Shown here piece by piece: positions 34,744-43,324 of a DNA stretch of 64,000 bases. Made by a program: the position numbers and the translations under genes. The stretch covers positions 1-64,000 of the forward strand of contig JAITUA010000022.1 of assembly GCA_031286615.1 (NCBI GenBank), read 5' to 3'. The stretch comes from Chryseobacterium sp. Lineage in GTDB: Bacteria > Bacteroidota > Bacteroidia > Flavobacteriales > Weeksellaceae. Under the pieces are notes generated by a model. The model searched no databases. It was not told the origin of the DNA and saw only the letters and a program-made list of their open reading frames with translations. Each line of letters opens with the position of its first letter. Positions within the stretch are counted from its first letter, which is position 1.

Positions 34744-34950
34744 CTAATTTGATTTCACATTACGTCCATCTGCATCAAAAACAAGACATAGACCGTTCAT
34801 CAAATGAATTTTGTAAGCGTTGTATTTTCTTTCAATAGATTCAATTACGCTGCAAGGATGGTTTCTTGTCATAAATGAAACCATATTCTTTCTAATCTGA
34901 ACAGAAGAAATCTTTCTTCCGTTGCTGTTTATTAAATTCCAGTTGACCAT
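34744..34950 (-). CDS. Small PepSY-like (DUF2874-type) single-repeat protein
   Basis: A 68-residue protein with no signal peptide. Its second half, IESIERKYNAYKIHLMNGLCLVFDADGR, matches one unit of the PepSY-like repeat that occurs twice in the neighbour at 34982. It may be a shortened duplicate of that gene or a functional single-unit version. It starts 31 bases after the neighbour's stop. Confidence 0.6.
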   Translation of the reverse strand: MVNWNLINSNGRKISSVQIRKNMVSFMTRNHPCSVIESIERKYNAYKIHLMNGLCLVFDADGRNVKSN

Positions 34951-34981
34951 AATATTAAAATTTAGTGTTTGTAATTAAGTG

Positions 34982-35431
34982 TTAATCATCAATTCTTTTA
35001 AAATTTCCGTTTCTGTCGAATTCAAGCTCCAATCCGTTGGAAAGTTCTGCTTTATAAGACCATCTTTTCTTTTCAATTTTGATGATGTAAGTGTTGGGAA
35101 AATTCTTTGTACTATAGTTTCTGATCGATACCGGGATAAAACCATAGGGTAGTTTCTGATGTTTTCCATCCACTTCTTTCCAGTTTCCATTGCTGTCAAA
35201 CTCCATTTTCATTCCATTGGTAAGGTATACTTTGTATTCATCTACTCCATAGATTTCTCTGTCTTCTATAGCGGAGTTTACAGGTATTCCTTTAAAATGG
35301 GCAGCAAGAAAGTTTTTAGCTGTTTTGGGTAACTGATTAGCATTGATCGCTCTGTCTTGTGCAGAAACAAAGCTTCCCATTAATAAAAACATGATCATCA
35401 ATACTCCTGCGATTTTCTTTACATTTTTCAT
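34982..35431 (-). CDS. Periplasmic PepSY-like domain protein
   Basis: A 149-residue protein if read from ATG 35431 (MKNVKKIAG, which places the signal peptide at the N-terminus; the longer frame from 35473 adds 14 residues before it). Signal peptide ends at VSAQ. Two PepSY-like units follow, each ending in NG-(x)-FD-NG (LTNGMKMEFDSNGNWKEVD and LSNGLELEFDRNGNFKRID). Such proteins are often controlled by the linked two-component system, as the gene order here suggests. Exact function unknown. Confidence 0.78.
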   Translation of the reverse strand: MKNVKKIAGVLMIMFLLMGSFVSAQDRAINANQLPKTAKNFLAAHFKGIPVNSAIEDREIYGVDEYKVYLTNGMKMEFDSNGNWKEVDGKHQKLPYGFIPVSIRNYSTKNFPNTYIIKIEKKRWSYKAELSNGLELEFDRNGNFKRIDD

Positions 35432-35561
35432 AACATTTAATTTTTCTGTCATTATTATGGAGCAAAGTTCCAAATCAATTTGGGAAAGAATTGGGAATAT
35501 TCATCCGGTAAAAAAATTAAATCAAAATTTAGGTTGATTTCCCAAATCTATAAAAACAGAA

Positions 35562-35588
35562 AAGCCACTAAGATGATCTTAGTGGCTT
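35562..35588 (-). terminator. Terminator after the HAD phosphatase gene
   Basis: AAGCCACTAAGAT and ATCTTAGTGGCTT are exact complements; on the minus strand a T-rich run (TTTTCTGTTTTTA) follows. It is 34 bases beyond the stop of the gene at 35622. Confidence 0.85.
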
Positions 35589-35621
35589 ATATTTATACTG
35601 CAGACTTTACGGTCTTACATT

Positions 35622-36326
35622 TTATAAGTATTCTTTAATCTGCTGAAGATGAGTAATGGCTTTTAACCCTTCTTTCTGTTTATCTTCCTTATAAACATCA
35701 AAGAAAATGGCATCCATTCCAAAGTCTGTTGCTCCCATTGCATCAGCAATCCAGTCATCTCCTATCAGGATACTTTCTTCTTTGCTGGCTTCGGAAAGTC
35801 CTAAGGAGTATTCAAAAATTCTGGGATTAGGCTTTCTTACTCCCACAGCATCTGCACTTGTAATTGTTTTAAAATAAGGTGCAATTCCGGACAGGGTGCA
35901 TTTCCTTTCCGTTACTTCCTGAAATCCATTGGAGATAATGTGTAATGTATAATTCTTAGCTTTCAGATATTCCAAAACATCTTCAGCTCCTTCTACCAAT
36001 TCATTATGACTCACGATATTATCAAGAAAATGCTCTTCAAAATAAAGGGCAAGTTCCTTATCTTCTACTCCAAAATGTTTAAATGAGTCATAAAAACGGT
36101 GTTCTCTCAAATACTCTTTGCCAATAATGCCATCTCTGATCTTTTCCCACAAATCTTCGTTGACAGCATGGTAAACAGAGTGAAACTCCTCAAAGTCAAT
36201 ATTGTACTTTGAAGCTATTTCCTGTTTTTCAAAAAGTTCCTTGATGGTAAGATAGGCATTTCTACGGTGATCCCAGAGTGTATTATCCAGGTCAAAAAAA
36301 ACATGCTGCATTTTCATACAGCACAA
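35622..36326 (-). CDS. YjjG-type HAD pyrimidine nucleotidase
   Basis: A 234-residue HAD hydrolase. Motif I is FFDLDNTLWDH, motif II is HIISNGF, motif III has Lys in GVRKPNPRIF and motif IV is ILIGDDWIADAMGA. The N-terminus (HVFFDLDNTLWDHRRNAYLTIKELFE) is the pattern of YjjG-type non-canonical pyrimidine nucleotidases, which dephosphorylate damaged or unusual nucleoside monophosphates. The start is probably Met4 or Met6 (36317 or 36311). Confidence 0.85.
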   Translation of the reverse strand: MCCMKMQHVFFDLDNTLWDHRRNAYLTIKELFEKQEIASKYNIDFEEFHSVYHAVNEDLWEKIRDGIIGKEYLREHRFYDSFKHFGVEDKELALYFEEHFLDNIVSHNELVEGAEDVLEYLKAKNYTLHIISNGFQEVTERKCTLSGIAPYFKTITSADAVGVRKPNPRIFEYSLGLSEASKEESILIGDDWIADAMGATDFGMDAIFFDVYKEDKQKEGLKAITHLQQIKEYL

Positions 36327-36519
36327 AGTTAATCATTTTAATTTTTTAAAATTGGATAATTTTTGCTCTTGCTTTTCACAATTTCAAGGCTTTTAGAAAA
36401 ATTAAGCAAAAAATTAATGGTTTGTTTCTTAGGTTTCAAAGTTTTCACTTTTAAGGAGTCATTTTTTTTCATAAGCGAAGTATGTTTTCCTTAAAACGTG
36501 AAATTTCCCAAAATATTAT

Positions 36520-37110
36520 TTATCTGGTCAATATTATATTATTTTCATCCATGATTTTTCTCAGGTTTATCAGCGCATACCGTACTCTTCCAAGGGTCGT
36601 ATTAATGCTCATATCCGTATGATCTGCAATTTCCTTGAAACTCAGACCGTCAAAAAATCTCAGTTTGATAACTTCTTGCTGATTTTGCGGTAAAAACTGC
36701 AGCATCCTTAAAAGATCTTCCTGTATCTGATTCGTTACAAGCTGATCTTCAATATTCTCAGAAGGCTCTCTGATCAAATCAAAAATAGAATATTCATCTG
36801 TTTCAAAAGTAGTTTCTGAAACTTTTATATTCTTTGCTTTTGATCTGAAATGATCGATGATTAAATTGTGGGAAATTCTTTTTGCCCAAAGAATAAATTT
36901 ACCTTCTTCGTTATAACGCCCTTCTTTAAGCATCACAATAATCTTCATGAATGTATCCTGAAAGATATCGTTAGCCAAATCTTCATCATTAATTTTGTAA
37001 AAAATGAATGTAAAAAGTTCTCTCTGATGTCGGTGAATGAGGGTAGACAACGCAGCCTCGTCTCCTTTCTGGTAAAGGGAAATTAGTAAACTATCCGATT
37101 TTGATTTCAT
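36520..37110 (-). CDS. ECF-type RNA polymerase sigma factor
   Basis: A 196-residue sigma-70 family ECF factor starting at ATG 37110 (MKSKSDSLL); a longer frame from 37122 adds MRRV. Region 2 spans about 20-90 (RELFTFIFYKINDEDLANDIFQDTFMKI and WAKRISHNLIIDHFR) and region 4 about 130-190 (LPQNQQEVIKLRFFDGLSFKEIADHTDMSINTTLGRVRYAL). No anti-sigma gene is adjacent, which is common for the stand-alone Bacteroidetes ECFs. Targets unknown. Confidence 0.9.
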   Translation of the reverse strand: MKSKSDSLLISLYQKGDEAALSTLIHRHQRELFTFIFYKINDEDLANDIFQDTFMKIIVMLKEGRYNEEGKFILWAKRISHNLIIDHFRSKAKNIKVSETTFETDEYSIFDLIREPSENIEDQLVTNQIQEDLLRMLQFLPQNQQEVIKLRFFDGLSFKEIADHTDMSINTTLGRVRYALINLRKIMDENNIILTR

Positions 37111-37304
37111 AACTCTTCTCAATATAAATATTTGCAGACAGGCATTCTACCAGATATTTCTTCTGGCCTTTGCTGTAAAACAAAACAGTTCTAGAGTAGA
37201 GTCTCTTCTATAGGCGGTAGTACAATTATTATGATGTAAATATAATAATTTTTTAATAACTGTTAACCTATTATTAAATTTTATAGAGAAAAATCTAAAA
37301 AAAA

Positions 37305-37796
37305 TCATTTAAACATGTCATGAATAAAGACTGTAGGGATATTTAATGTAAAATTAATATTCAGACCTTTCATTTCTTTTCCGTTCAAACGGGTGTCTCC
37401 AATAGGGAAGGCATAGCCTCCCGTAAGGTCCAGCATCCCAAATAAGGTAACTCCTATTTTAGGGGCAATATATTTATTGGTTCCTTCTACTCCTGCTAAA
37501 AAGTAATACGAGTGGTAGAAGTCTACATTTTTTTCAAAATTAAGAAGAACATCAGCCTGCAGCTTTGGCATAATAGCAAATTTGGAATCCGCAACTCCCA
37601 TCAGCGCAGATCCTCCCAATCTGTAAATCACATCATCATTTTTAAGAAAAAGCAATTTACCTCCTACTTCACCAAAGCTTTGATTCTGGTAGGTATACCC
37701 CACCGTAATCATTTTATGCATGGTATATTGTGCCTTTGCTAATGTACTTAGCAAAAACAGGGACAGGACAGCAACTACAGTTCGAAAATTCATCAT
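37305..37796 (-). CDS. Secreted, probably outer-membrane barrel protein of unknown function
   Basis: A 163-residue protein with a signal peptide (1-22, ending AKAQ) and alternating hydrophobic strands (MITVGYTYQNQSFGEVGGKLLFL, YRLGGSALMGV, YHSYYFLAGVEGTNKYIAPKIGVTLFGMLDLTGGYAF). This looks like a small 8-strand barrel. No function can be named. It lies between metK and the ECF sigma gene, on their strand. Confidence 0.65.
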   Translation of the reverse strand: MMNFRTVVAVLSLFLLSTLAKAQYTMHKMITVGYTYQNQSFGEVGGKLLFLKNDDVIYRLGGSALMGVADSKFAIMPKLQADVLLNFEKNVDFYHSYYFLAGVEGTNKYIAPKIGVTLFGMLDLTGGYAFPIGDTRLNGKEMKGLNINFTLNIPTVFIHDMFK

Positions 37797-37822
37797 CTTT
37801 CTATATTATTAAGGTGTAAAAT

Positions 37823-37855
37823 TAAAAAAAACTGCCTTATCCAAAGATAAAGCAG
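37823..37855 (-). terminator. Terminator after metK
   Basis: On the minus strand CTGCTTTATC pairs with GATAAGGCAG (one G-U) around TTTG, followed by TTTTTTTT. It lies 26 bases beyond the metK stop. Confidence 0.85.
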
Positions 37856-37880
37856 CTCATTTATTATTCTTTAAGGGAAA

Positions 37881-39161
37881 TTAAATTCCAAAAGCCGTTT
37901 TAATCTCCTCTACTTTGTCCAGTTTCTCCCAAGTAAAGAACTCAAGATTTTTTAATGTAAGCTCATTTTTCTGTCCTTTATTGAACGTTTTATCAGCTAT
38001 ATAGTGCTCTTTCCCCATATGTCCGTAAGAAGCTGTTTCCTGATAAACAGGGTTTCTTAATTTTAAGTTCTGCTCGATAGCATATGGTCTTAAATCGAAA
38101 ATCGCAGAAACTTTCTTAGCGATCTCACCATCATGAAGGTCTACCTTTGCCGTTCCGTAAGTGTTGATATACAATCCACAAGGCTCAGCCACACCAATTG
38201 CATAAGAAACCTGTACCAAAACTTCGTCAGCCACTCCTGCAGCTACTAAGTTTTTAGCAATATGTCTTGTTGCATATGCAGCACTTCTGTCTACTTTAGA
38301 AGGGTCTTTTCCTGAGAAAGCACCACCACCGTGAGCTCCTTTACCACCATAGGTATCAACAATGATCTTTCTTCCTGTAAGGCCAGTATCTCCGTGAGGT
38401 CCTCCGATTACGAATTTCCCTGTAGGGTTGATGTGATATTTGATCTGATCGTTGAATAAAGCCTTGATTTCCTCTGTCTGCTGTGCAACAACTCTTGGAA
38501 CCAAAATGTTCTTAATATCCTCACGAATCTTGTTCAGCATTTCCTCTTCAGCTGCGAAATCATCGTGCTGAGTAGAAACTACGATAGAATCAATTCTGAT
38601 TGGCTTGTGGTCATCAGAATACTCAATAGTTACCTGGCTTTTTGCATCCGGACGAAGATAAGTGATTTCCTTATTTTCTCTTCTGATTGCAGAAAGTTCT
38701 TTAAGAATAGTGTGTGCCAGGTCCAATGCAAGAGGCATGTAGTTAGCCGTTTCATTGGTAGCATACCCGAACATCATTCCCTGGTCTCCTGCTCCTTGTG
38801 CATTTGCTTTCGCTTCAAAAGACTCATCATTTACAGCTCTGTCAACTCCCTGGTTGATATCAGGTGACTGCTCATGGATTGCAGATATTACTCCACAAGA
38901 ATCTCCATTGAACATATATTCACCTTTTGTATACCCAATTCCGTTGATTACTTCTCTGGCAATGGTCTGTACATCAAGGTAAGCATCTGATTTTACTTCT
39001 CCCGCCAATACCACCTGTCCGGTAGTTACAAGAGTTTCACATGCTACTTTTGAGTCTTTATCATATGCTAAAAAATGGTCGATTAATGCATCGGAGATTT
39101 GATCGGCAATTTTATCCGGATGTCCTTCTGAAACTGATTCAGACGTAAATAAATAAGACAT
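37881..39161 (-). CDS. metK: S-adenosylmethionine synthetase
   Basis: A 426-residue enzyme that makes SAM from methionine and ATP. Signatures: [21 protein letters not shown] at the N-terminus, [12 protein letters not shown] and the P-loop-like [19 protein letters not shown]. All are intact. The length is normal for Bacteroidetes. A SAM-II-like riboswitch lies in the leader, so expression is probably reduced when SAM is plentiful. Confidence 0.97.
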   Translation of the reverse strand: MSYLFTSESVSEGHPDKIADQISDALIDHFLAYDKDSKVACETLVTTGQVVLAGEVKSDAYLDVQTIAREVINGIGYTKGEYMFNGDSCGVISAIHEQSPDINQGVDRAVNDESFEAKANAQGAGDQGMMFGYATNETANYMPLALDLAHTILKELSAIRRENKEITYLRPDAKSQVTIEYSDDHKPIRIDSIVVSTQHDDFAAEEEMLNKIREDIKNILVPRVVAQQTEEIKALFNDQIKYHINPTGKFVIGGPHGDTGLTGRKIIVDTYGGKGAHGGGAFSGKDPSKVDRSAAYATRHIAKNLVAAGVADEVLVQVSYAIGVAEPCGLYINTYGTAKVDLHDGEIAKKVSAIFDLRPYAIEQNLKLRNPVYQETASYGHMGKEHYIADKTFNKGQKNELTLKNLEFFTWEKLDKVEEIKTAFGI

Positions 39162-39237
39162 ATAATTCTTTTGTTTTTAAAGATTTAAAAATAGTATTTA
39201 CGAAAAATATGAATGAAATTGCCCAGAAAAAAGAATA

Positions 39238-39287
39238 CTGTTTTAGCATATTTTTATAGAGGTTGCAATCAGGTCAAATTTTTCCTC
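39238..39287 (-). promoter_or_regulatory. SAM-II-like riboswitch in the metK leader
   Basis: The minus-strand RNA has stem GAGG/CCUC (39284-39287 with 39259-39262) enclosing AUUUGACCUGAUUGCAA, then an A/U linker and GCUAAAACAG. CUG in the loop can pair with the final CAG. This is the conserved SAM-II pseudoknot core (AUUU-ACC-AUUGCA, GCUAAA-AG). It begins about 10 bases after the predicted start site but ends 76 bases before the metK ATG, further than in the typical ribosome-blocking arrangement. Confidence 0.78.
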
Positions 39288-39301
39288 GTAATAAACGTCA
39301 G

Positions 39302-39333
39302 CAAATTTAAGCACTATTTTCGTAATACTCAAA
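39302..39333 (-). promoter_or_regulatory. metK promoter
   Basis: On the minus strand TTTG (39330-39333) and TAAATTTG (39302-39309) match the Bacteroidetes -33/-7 consensus with a 20-base spacer. Transcription would begin near 39295, just before the riboswitch core. Confidence 0.6.
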
Positions 39334-39397
39334 AATTTTGTTTATTAATTATAATTTTATTTAAATTGATGATTTCTATCACTTTAAAGCATCTCCA

Positions 39398-40348
39398 TTA
39401 CTGAGGCTTAATGCTTACAAATTCTTTTGGACTTTCGTGATAATTCAACTTAAGTTCTAAAGAAGTTTTGATAGAATGTGACAATTCATCAATAATTTTC
39501 TGCTTAAAGGTTGGCTTATAATAAATAATACTGATTTCTCTATAAGGGAAAGGTTTTTTGAATCTGAAAACATTTTTCTTCTGCTCTTCCGAAAGCTGGC
39601 TCAATGCAAGTTCCGGCAGAATACTGATCCCTCCTACTTTATCTACCATGTGTACCAGAGTCTGAATATTGGAAGCTAAGAAATCTAAGTTTTTAGGCTT
39701 CAATGTATTTTCTTTCAGATGACATATGTTCTCAAACTGATTTCTAAGACAGTTTCCTTCTTCAAGCAGCCATACTTTTTCTACATTCAGATCTTCCGGA
39801 ATGATGTAAGAATTCTTTTTGTTTGCTTCTGTATTGGAACTGTAAATCATCAGCTCTTCATTGAATAGGAAATCCTGATAAAACTCATCAGCGGTATCAT
39901 AAGGAGTTGAGATAATTCCCGCATCCAGTTCTCCGGCTTTTAAAGCTTTAATAATATTATCCGTTGTCATTTCTTTTACATTCATCTGAATCTTTGGATT
40001 ATCTTCAAGGAATTTGAAGATTTCCGTAGGAAGAATGAAAGAAGAAACTGTAGGAATAATCCCCAGATTAAGAGTTCCTCCTAAAATATTATTCAAAAGG
40101 TTCGCTTTGTTTTTCAGCTCATTGACAGACTCTATAATAACTTTTGCCTGATCAATAATCTGAAGACCTACATCTGTGGTACGAATCGGGTGAGTCGTTC
40201 TATCGAAAACCTTCACATCCAGTTCATCCTCAAATTTCTGTATCATGGCACTTAACGTAGGTTGCGTAATAAAACATGCCTGAGCTGCTTTACCAAAATG
40301 TTTATACTTATCAACAGCGATAAGATACTCCAGTTGCTGAATGTTCAT
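39398..40348 (-). CDS. oxyR: OxyR-type LysR regulator
   Basis: A 316-residue LysR-family protein: N-terminal winged helix (MNIQQLEYLIAVDKYKHFGKAAQACFITQPTLS) and a C-terminal sensor domain. The redox pair Cys200 and Cys209 sits in EGNCLRNQFENIC with the same nine-residue spacing as E. coli Cys199/Cys208, so peroxide sensing by disulfide formation is expected. It is divergent from catalase, its classical target, with a palindromic site in the shared spacer. Confidence 0.92.
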   Translation of the reverse strand: MNIQQLEYLIAVDKYKHFGKAAQACFITQPTLSAMIQKFEDELDVKVFDRTTHPIRTTDVGLQIIDQAKVIIESVNELKNKANLLNNILGGTLNLGIIPTVSSFILPTEIFKFLEDNPKIQMNVKEMTTDNIIKALKAGELDAGIISTPYDTADEFYQDFLFNEELMIYSSNTEANKKNSYIIPEDLNVEKVWLLEEGNCLRNQFENICHLKENTLKPKNLDFLASNIQTLVHMVDKVGGISILPELALSQLSEEQKKNVFRFKKPFPYREISIIYYKPTFKQKIIDELSHSIKTSLELKLNYHESPKEFVSIKPQ

Positions 40349-40359
40349 TTGATTAATAT

Positions 40360-40391
40360 TATCTATTACAAAGATATAACGTTTTTGTTAT
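40360..40391. promoter_or_regulatory. Candidate OxyR operator
   Basis: TATCT-N7-AGATA (40360-40376), including the LysR-type ATC-N9-GAT, is followed at once by ATAAC-N6-GTTAT (40376-40391). The two dyads lie side by side upstream of oxyR and over the -33 region of katA, as expected for a site where OxyR controls itself and activates catalase. Confidence 0.5.
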
Positions 40392-40418
40392 TAGCAATTA
40401 AAAATTCAAGTAAATTTG
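40384..40418 (+). promoter_or_regulatory. Catalase promoter
   Basis: TTTG at 40384-40387 and TAAATTTG at 40411-40418, spacer 23 bases, with about 58 bases of leader. The -33 box overlaps the second dyad of the candidate OxyR site. Confidence 0.5.
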
Positions 40419-40482
40419 ATATTCACTACCTTTACACTTCGATTTAGAAAAAGGAAAAAGAATTATTCAAATTTTCAATTAT

Positions 40483-41970
40483 ATGGATTCTAAAAAATTA
40501 ACGTTAAGCAACGGAGCACCTTACTTTGAGCATCAGGATTCACAGACGGTAGGACCAAGAGGCCCGGTATTGCTGCAAGACTTTATTCTTCAGGAAAATC
40601 TTGCGCATTTCGTTAGGGAAAGAATTCCTGAAAGAATAGTGCACGCCAAAGGAAGCGGAGCCTACGGAACCTTTACCGTAACCCATGATATCAGCCAGTA
40701 CACAAAGGCAAAGCTGTTTTCAAAAGTAGGAAATTCATGCAGAATGTTTGCCCGTTTTTCTACTGTGGGAGGAGAAAAAGGAAGTGCAGATACCGCGAGA
40801 GACCCTAGAGGTTTTGCTTTAAAATTTTACACTGAAGACGGAAACTGGGATCTTGTAGGAAATAATACTCCGGTATTCTTTATTAAGGATGCGAAAAAAT
40901 TCCCGGATTTTATTCATACCCAAAAAAGAGTTCCAAAAACCAATTTAAAAAGTGCCACAATGATGTGGGATTTCTGGAGCTTAAATCCCGAATCGCTTCA
41001 TCAGGTTCTCATATTAATGTCAGACAGAGGAACCCCTTACGGATACAGACATATGCATGGTTTCGGGTCTCATACTTTCTCCATGATCAATGATAATAAT
41101 GAAAGAGTATGGGTGAAATTCCACTTCAAAACAAAACAGGGAGTGAAAAATTTCACTGATGAAGAGGCTGTAAAAATGGCCGGTGAAAACCCGGACTTCG
41201 CTCAGGAAGACCTTTGCAATGCTATTGAAAACGGCGATTTCCCGAAATGGACTATGTACATTCAGGTAATGACTGAGGAGCAGGCAAAAGATTTCAGATG
41301 GAATCCTTTTGATATAACAAAAGTGTGGTTCCATGATGATTTCCCACTGATTGAGGTAGGAGAAATGGAGCTTAATGAAGTTCCTGTTAATTATTTTGCT
41401 CATGTTGAACAATCTACTTTTTCACCAAGCAGCCTGATTAATGGAATTAGTTTCTCCCCTGACAAAATGCTGCAGGGAAGATTATTCTCTTATCCTGATG
41501 CCCACCGCTACAGAGTCGGTGTCAATGCTCATCAATTAGAAGTAAACAGATGTCCTTTTGCGGTCAACAACTATCAGAGAGATGGCTATATGGCTGATTC
41601 AAGCTACTATCAGGACAAACCGAATTATCACCCGAACAGTTTCGATGATATCAAAGCAGATTCTGATTACAAAGGCTTTGAGTATGAATTAGACAGTGCT
41701 CATGTAGCCAGTTATAACAGAAACGACAATGACAGTGATCATTATACTCAGCCTGGACTATTGTATTCAAAAGCAATGAATGCCGAAGACCGAGATCACT
41801 TGATTCAAAATATTATAGGCAGCATGAAAGGCATCAGTGGACCGAAAAAAGATGAAATTATCAACCGACAATTATGTCATTTTTTTCGTGCCAATATTGA
41901 GCTTGGCATGAAAGTAGCTTCTCAGCTAAACGTCAATATTGATGCAAATATGATGAATCATTCCAAATAA
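40483..41970 (+). CDS. katA: Monofunctional haem catalase
   Basis: A 495-residue clade 3-type small-subunit catalase. Catalytic His54 is in RIVHAKGSGAYGTF, the distal Asn in DLVGNNTPVFF, and the proximal haem-ligand Tyr in RLFSYPDAHRYRVG. It breaks down hydrogen peroxide in the cytoplasm. The gene is divergent from oxyR, has its own promoter and a terminator after the stop. Confidence 0.96.
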   Translation: MDSKKLTLSNGAPYFEHQDSQTVGPRGPVLLQDFILQENLAHFVRERIPERIVHAKGSGAYGTFTVTHDISQYTKAKLFSKVGNSCRMFARFSTVGGEKGSADTARDPRGFALKFYTEDGNWDLVGNNTPVFFIKDAKKFPDFIHTQKRVPKTNLKSATMMWDFWSLNPESLHQVLILMSDRGTPYGYRHMHGFGSHTFSMINDNNERVWVKFHFKTKQGVKNFTDEEAVKMAGENPDFAQEDLCNAIENGDFPKWTMYIQVMTEEQAKDFRWNPFDITKVWFHDDFPLIEVGEMELNEVPVNYFAHVEQSTFSPSSLINGISFSPDKMLQGRLFSYPDAHRYRVGVNAHQLEVNRCPFAVNNYQRDGYMADSSYYQDKPNYHPNSFDDIKADSDYKGFEYELDSAHVASYNRNDNDSDHYTQPGLLYSKAMNAEDRDHLIQNIIGSMKGISGPKKDEIINRQLCHFFRANIELGMKVASQLNVNIDANMMNHSK

Positions 41971-41989
41971 TCATATTGAATGATAAATT

Positions 41990-42029
41990 AAAAAAAAGGA
42001 AAAAAAAATAATATTTTTTCCTTTTTTTT
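41990..42029 (+). terminator. Terminator after catalase
   Basis: Sixteen-base arms (A8-GG-A6 and T6-CC-T8) pair perfectly around an 8-base loop and end in a T-run. Almost pure A/T stem with one GG/CC step. Confidence 0.75.
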
Positions 42030-42075
42030 GTAAAAAATTCATAATTTGCAAAGGATGATATTTTAAAGTGGAAAA

Positions 42076-42843
42076 ATGAGTTACGAGAACATATTATTAA
42101 AAAAAGAAGATAAATTATCTATCATTACCATAAACAGACCTGAAAGTTTAAATGCTTTAAATGCAAAAACAATTCAGGAAATCAGTACCGCACTGGATGA
42201 GCTTAACGCTGATACTTCCTGCCGGGTAATTATCCTTACCGGAAGTGGAGAAAAATCTTTTGTAGCGGGTGCTGATATCAAGGAATTCAGCGACTTCGGA
42301 CAGGAAAAAGCTGAAGAACTTGCAAGAAACGGACAAAATACATTGTTCAATAAAATTGAAAATATGTCTAAACCTGTCATTGCAGCCGTAAATGGTTTTG
42401 CATTAGGCGGAGGTTTAGAGCTTGCCATGGCATGCCATATCAGATATGCATCGGAAAACGCCAGATTAGGACTTCCTGAAGTAACTCTTGGATTAATCCC
42501 TGGATACGGTGGAACTCAAAGGCTTCCAAAGCTTGTAGGAAAAGGTATTGCCAACGAAATGATCTTCTCTGCCAAAATGATCCCTGCCCAAAAAGCAAAA
42601 GAAATCGGACTTGTCAATGAAGTATATCCTATTGAAGAATTATTAACCAAAACGAAAGAATTAGCAAACACTATTGCCTACAATTCACCAATGGCAATAT
42701 CCAAGGCTATAAATGCCGTGAATTTATCTGACACGGAGAAAGGTTTTGAAACTGAAATCAAATATTTCGGAGAACTTTTTGAAATGGAAGATAAGAAAGA
42801 AGGAGTTACTGCGTTTCTAGAGAAGAGAAAGCCTAACTTCTAA
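42076..42843 (+). CDS. Enoyl-CoA hydratase/isomerase family protein
   Basis: A 255-residue crotonase. Oxyanion-hole segment SFVAGADIKEFSD, then GFALGGGLELAMACHIRYA with one catalytic Glu, and LGLPEVTLGLIPGYGGTQRLPKLVG with the second. This is the pattern of hydratases of short- and medium-chain enoyl-CoA (fatty acid or butyrate-type metabolism). No other beta-oxidation gene is adjacent, so the substrate cannot be narrowed. Confidence 0.88.
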   Translation: MSYENILLKKEDKLSIITINRPESLNALNAKTIQEISTALDELNADTSCRVIILTGSGEKSFVAGADIKEFSDFGQEKAEELARNGQNTLFNKIENMSKPVIAAVNGFALGGGLELAMACHIRYASENARLGLPEVTLGLIPGYGGTQRLPKLVGKGIANEMIFSAKMIPAQKAKEIGLVNEVYPIEELLTKTKELANTIAYNSPMAISKAINAVNLSDTEKGFETEIKYFGELFEMEDKKEGVTAFLEKRKPNF

Positions 42844-42895
42844 ACTTTCTAAAAGACTTTAATCCAAATTATTTCGAAAAAAACAATGCTGCGGT

Positions 42896-43318
42896 ATGAA
42901 TAAGTTTGATAAAGCTTATCTAAAAATGGCCCAAGAATGGGCAAAACTCTCCTACTGTAAGAGAAAACAGGTGGGAGCTCTTATCGTAAAAGATAGGATG
43001 ATTATTTCAGATGGTTACAACGGGACTCCTTCGGGATTCGAAAACTGCTGTGAAGATGGAGAGGGGAAAACACACTGGTACGTATTGCATGCTGAAGCCA
43101 ACGCTATATTAAAGCTGGCCGCTTCTACCCAATCTGCAAAAGGAGCAACGTTATATCTGACGCTTTCTCCCTGTAAAGAATGCAGCAAGCTGATTCTGCA
43201 GGCTGGAATTACGAGACTGGTGTATATTAATGAGTATTCAGATGACGATGGAATATCGTTCCTGAGGAACCATAACATTGAAATAGAACAAATATCGGAC
43301 TGTGAACTAAAAAAATAA
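42896..43318 (+). CDS. Deoxycytidylate (dCMP) deaminase-type zinc enzyme
   Basis: A 140-residue cytidine-deaminase-fold protein of the ComEB/dCMP deaminase type. Zinc and catalytic residues: HAEANAIL and PCKECSKLILQAG; the substrate-side YNGTPSGFENC motif is typical of dCMP deaminases. It converts dCMP to dUMP for thymidylate synthesis. It is 6 bases ahead of the recombinase gene and shares its transcript. Confidence 0.9.
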   Translation: MNKFDKAYLKMAQEWAKLSYCKRKQVGALIVKDRMIISDGYNGTPSGFENCCEDGEGKTHWYVLHAEANAILKLAASTQSAKGATLYLTLSPCKECSKLILQAGITRLVYINEYSDDDGISFLRNHNIEIEQISDCELKK

Positions 43319-43324
43319 GCACAA

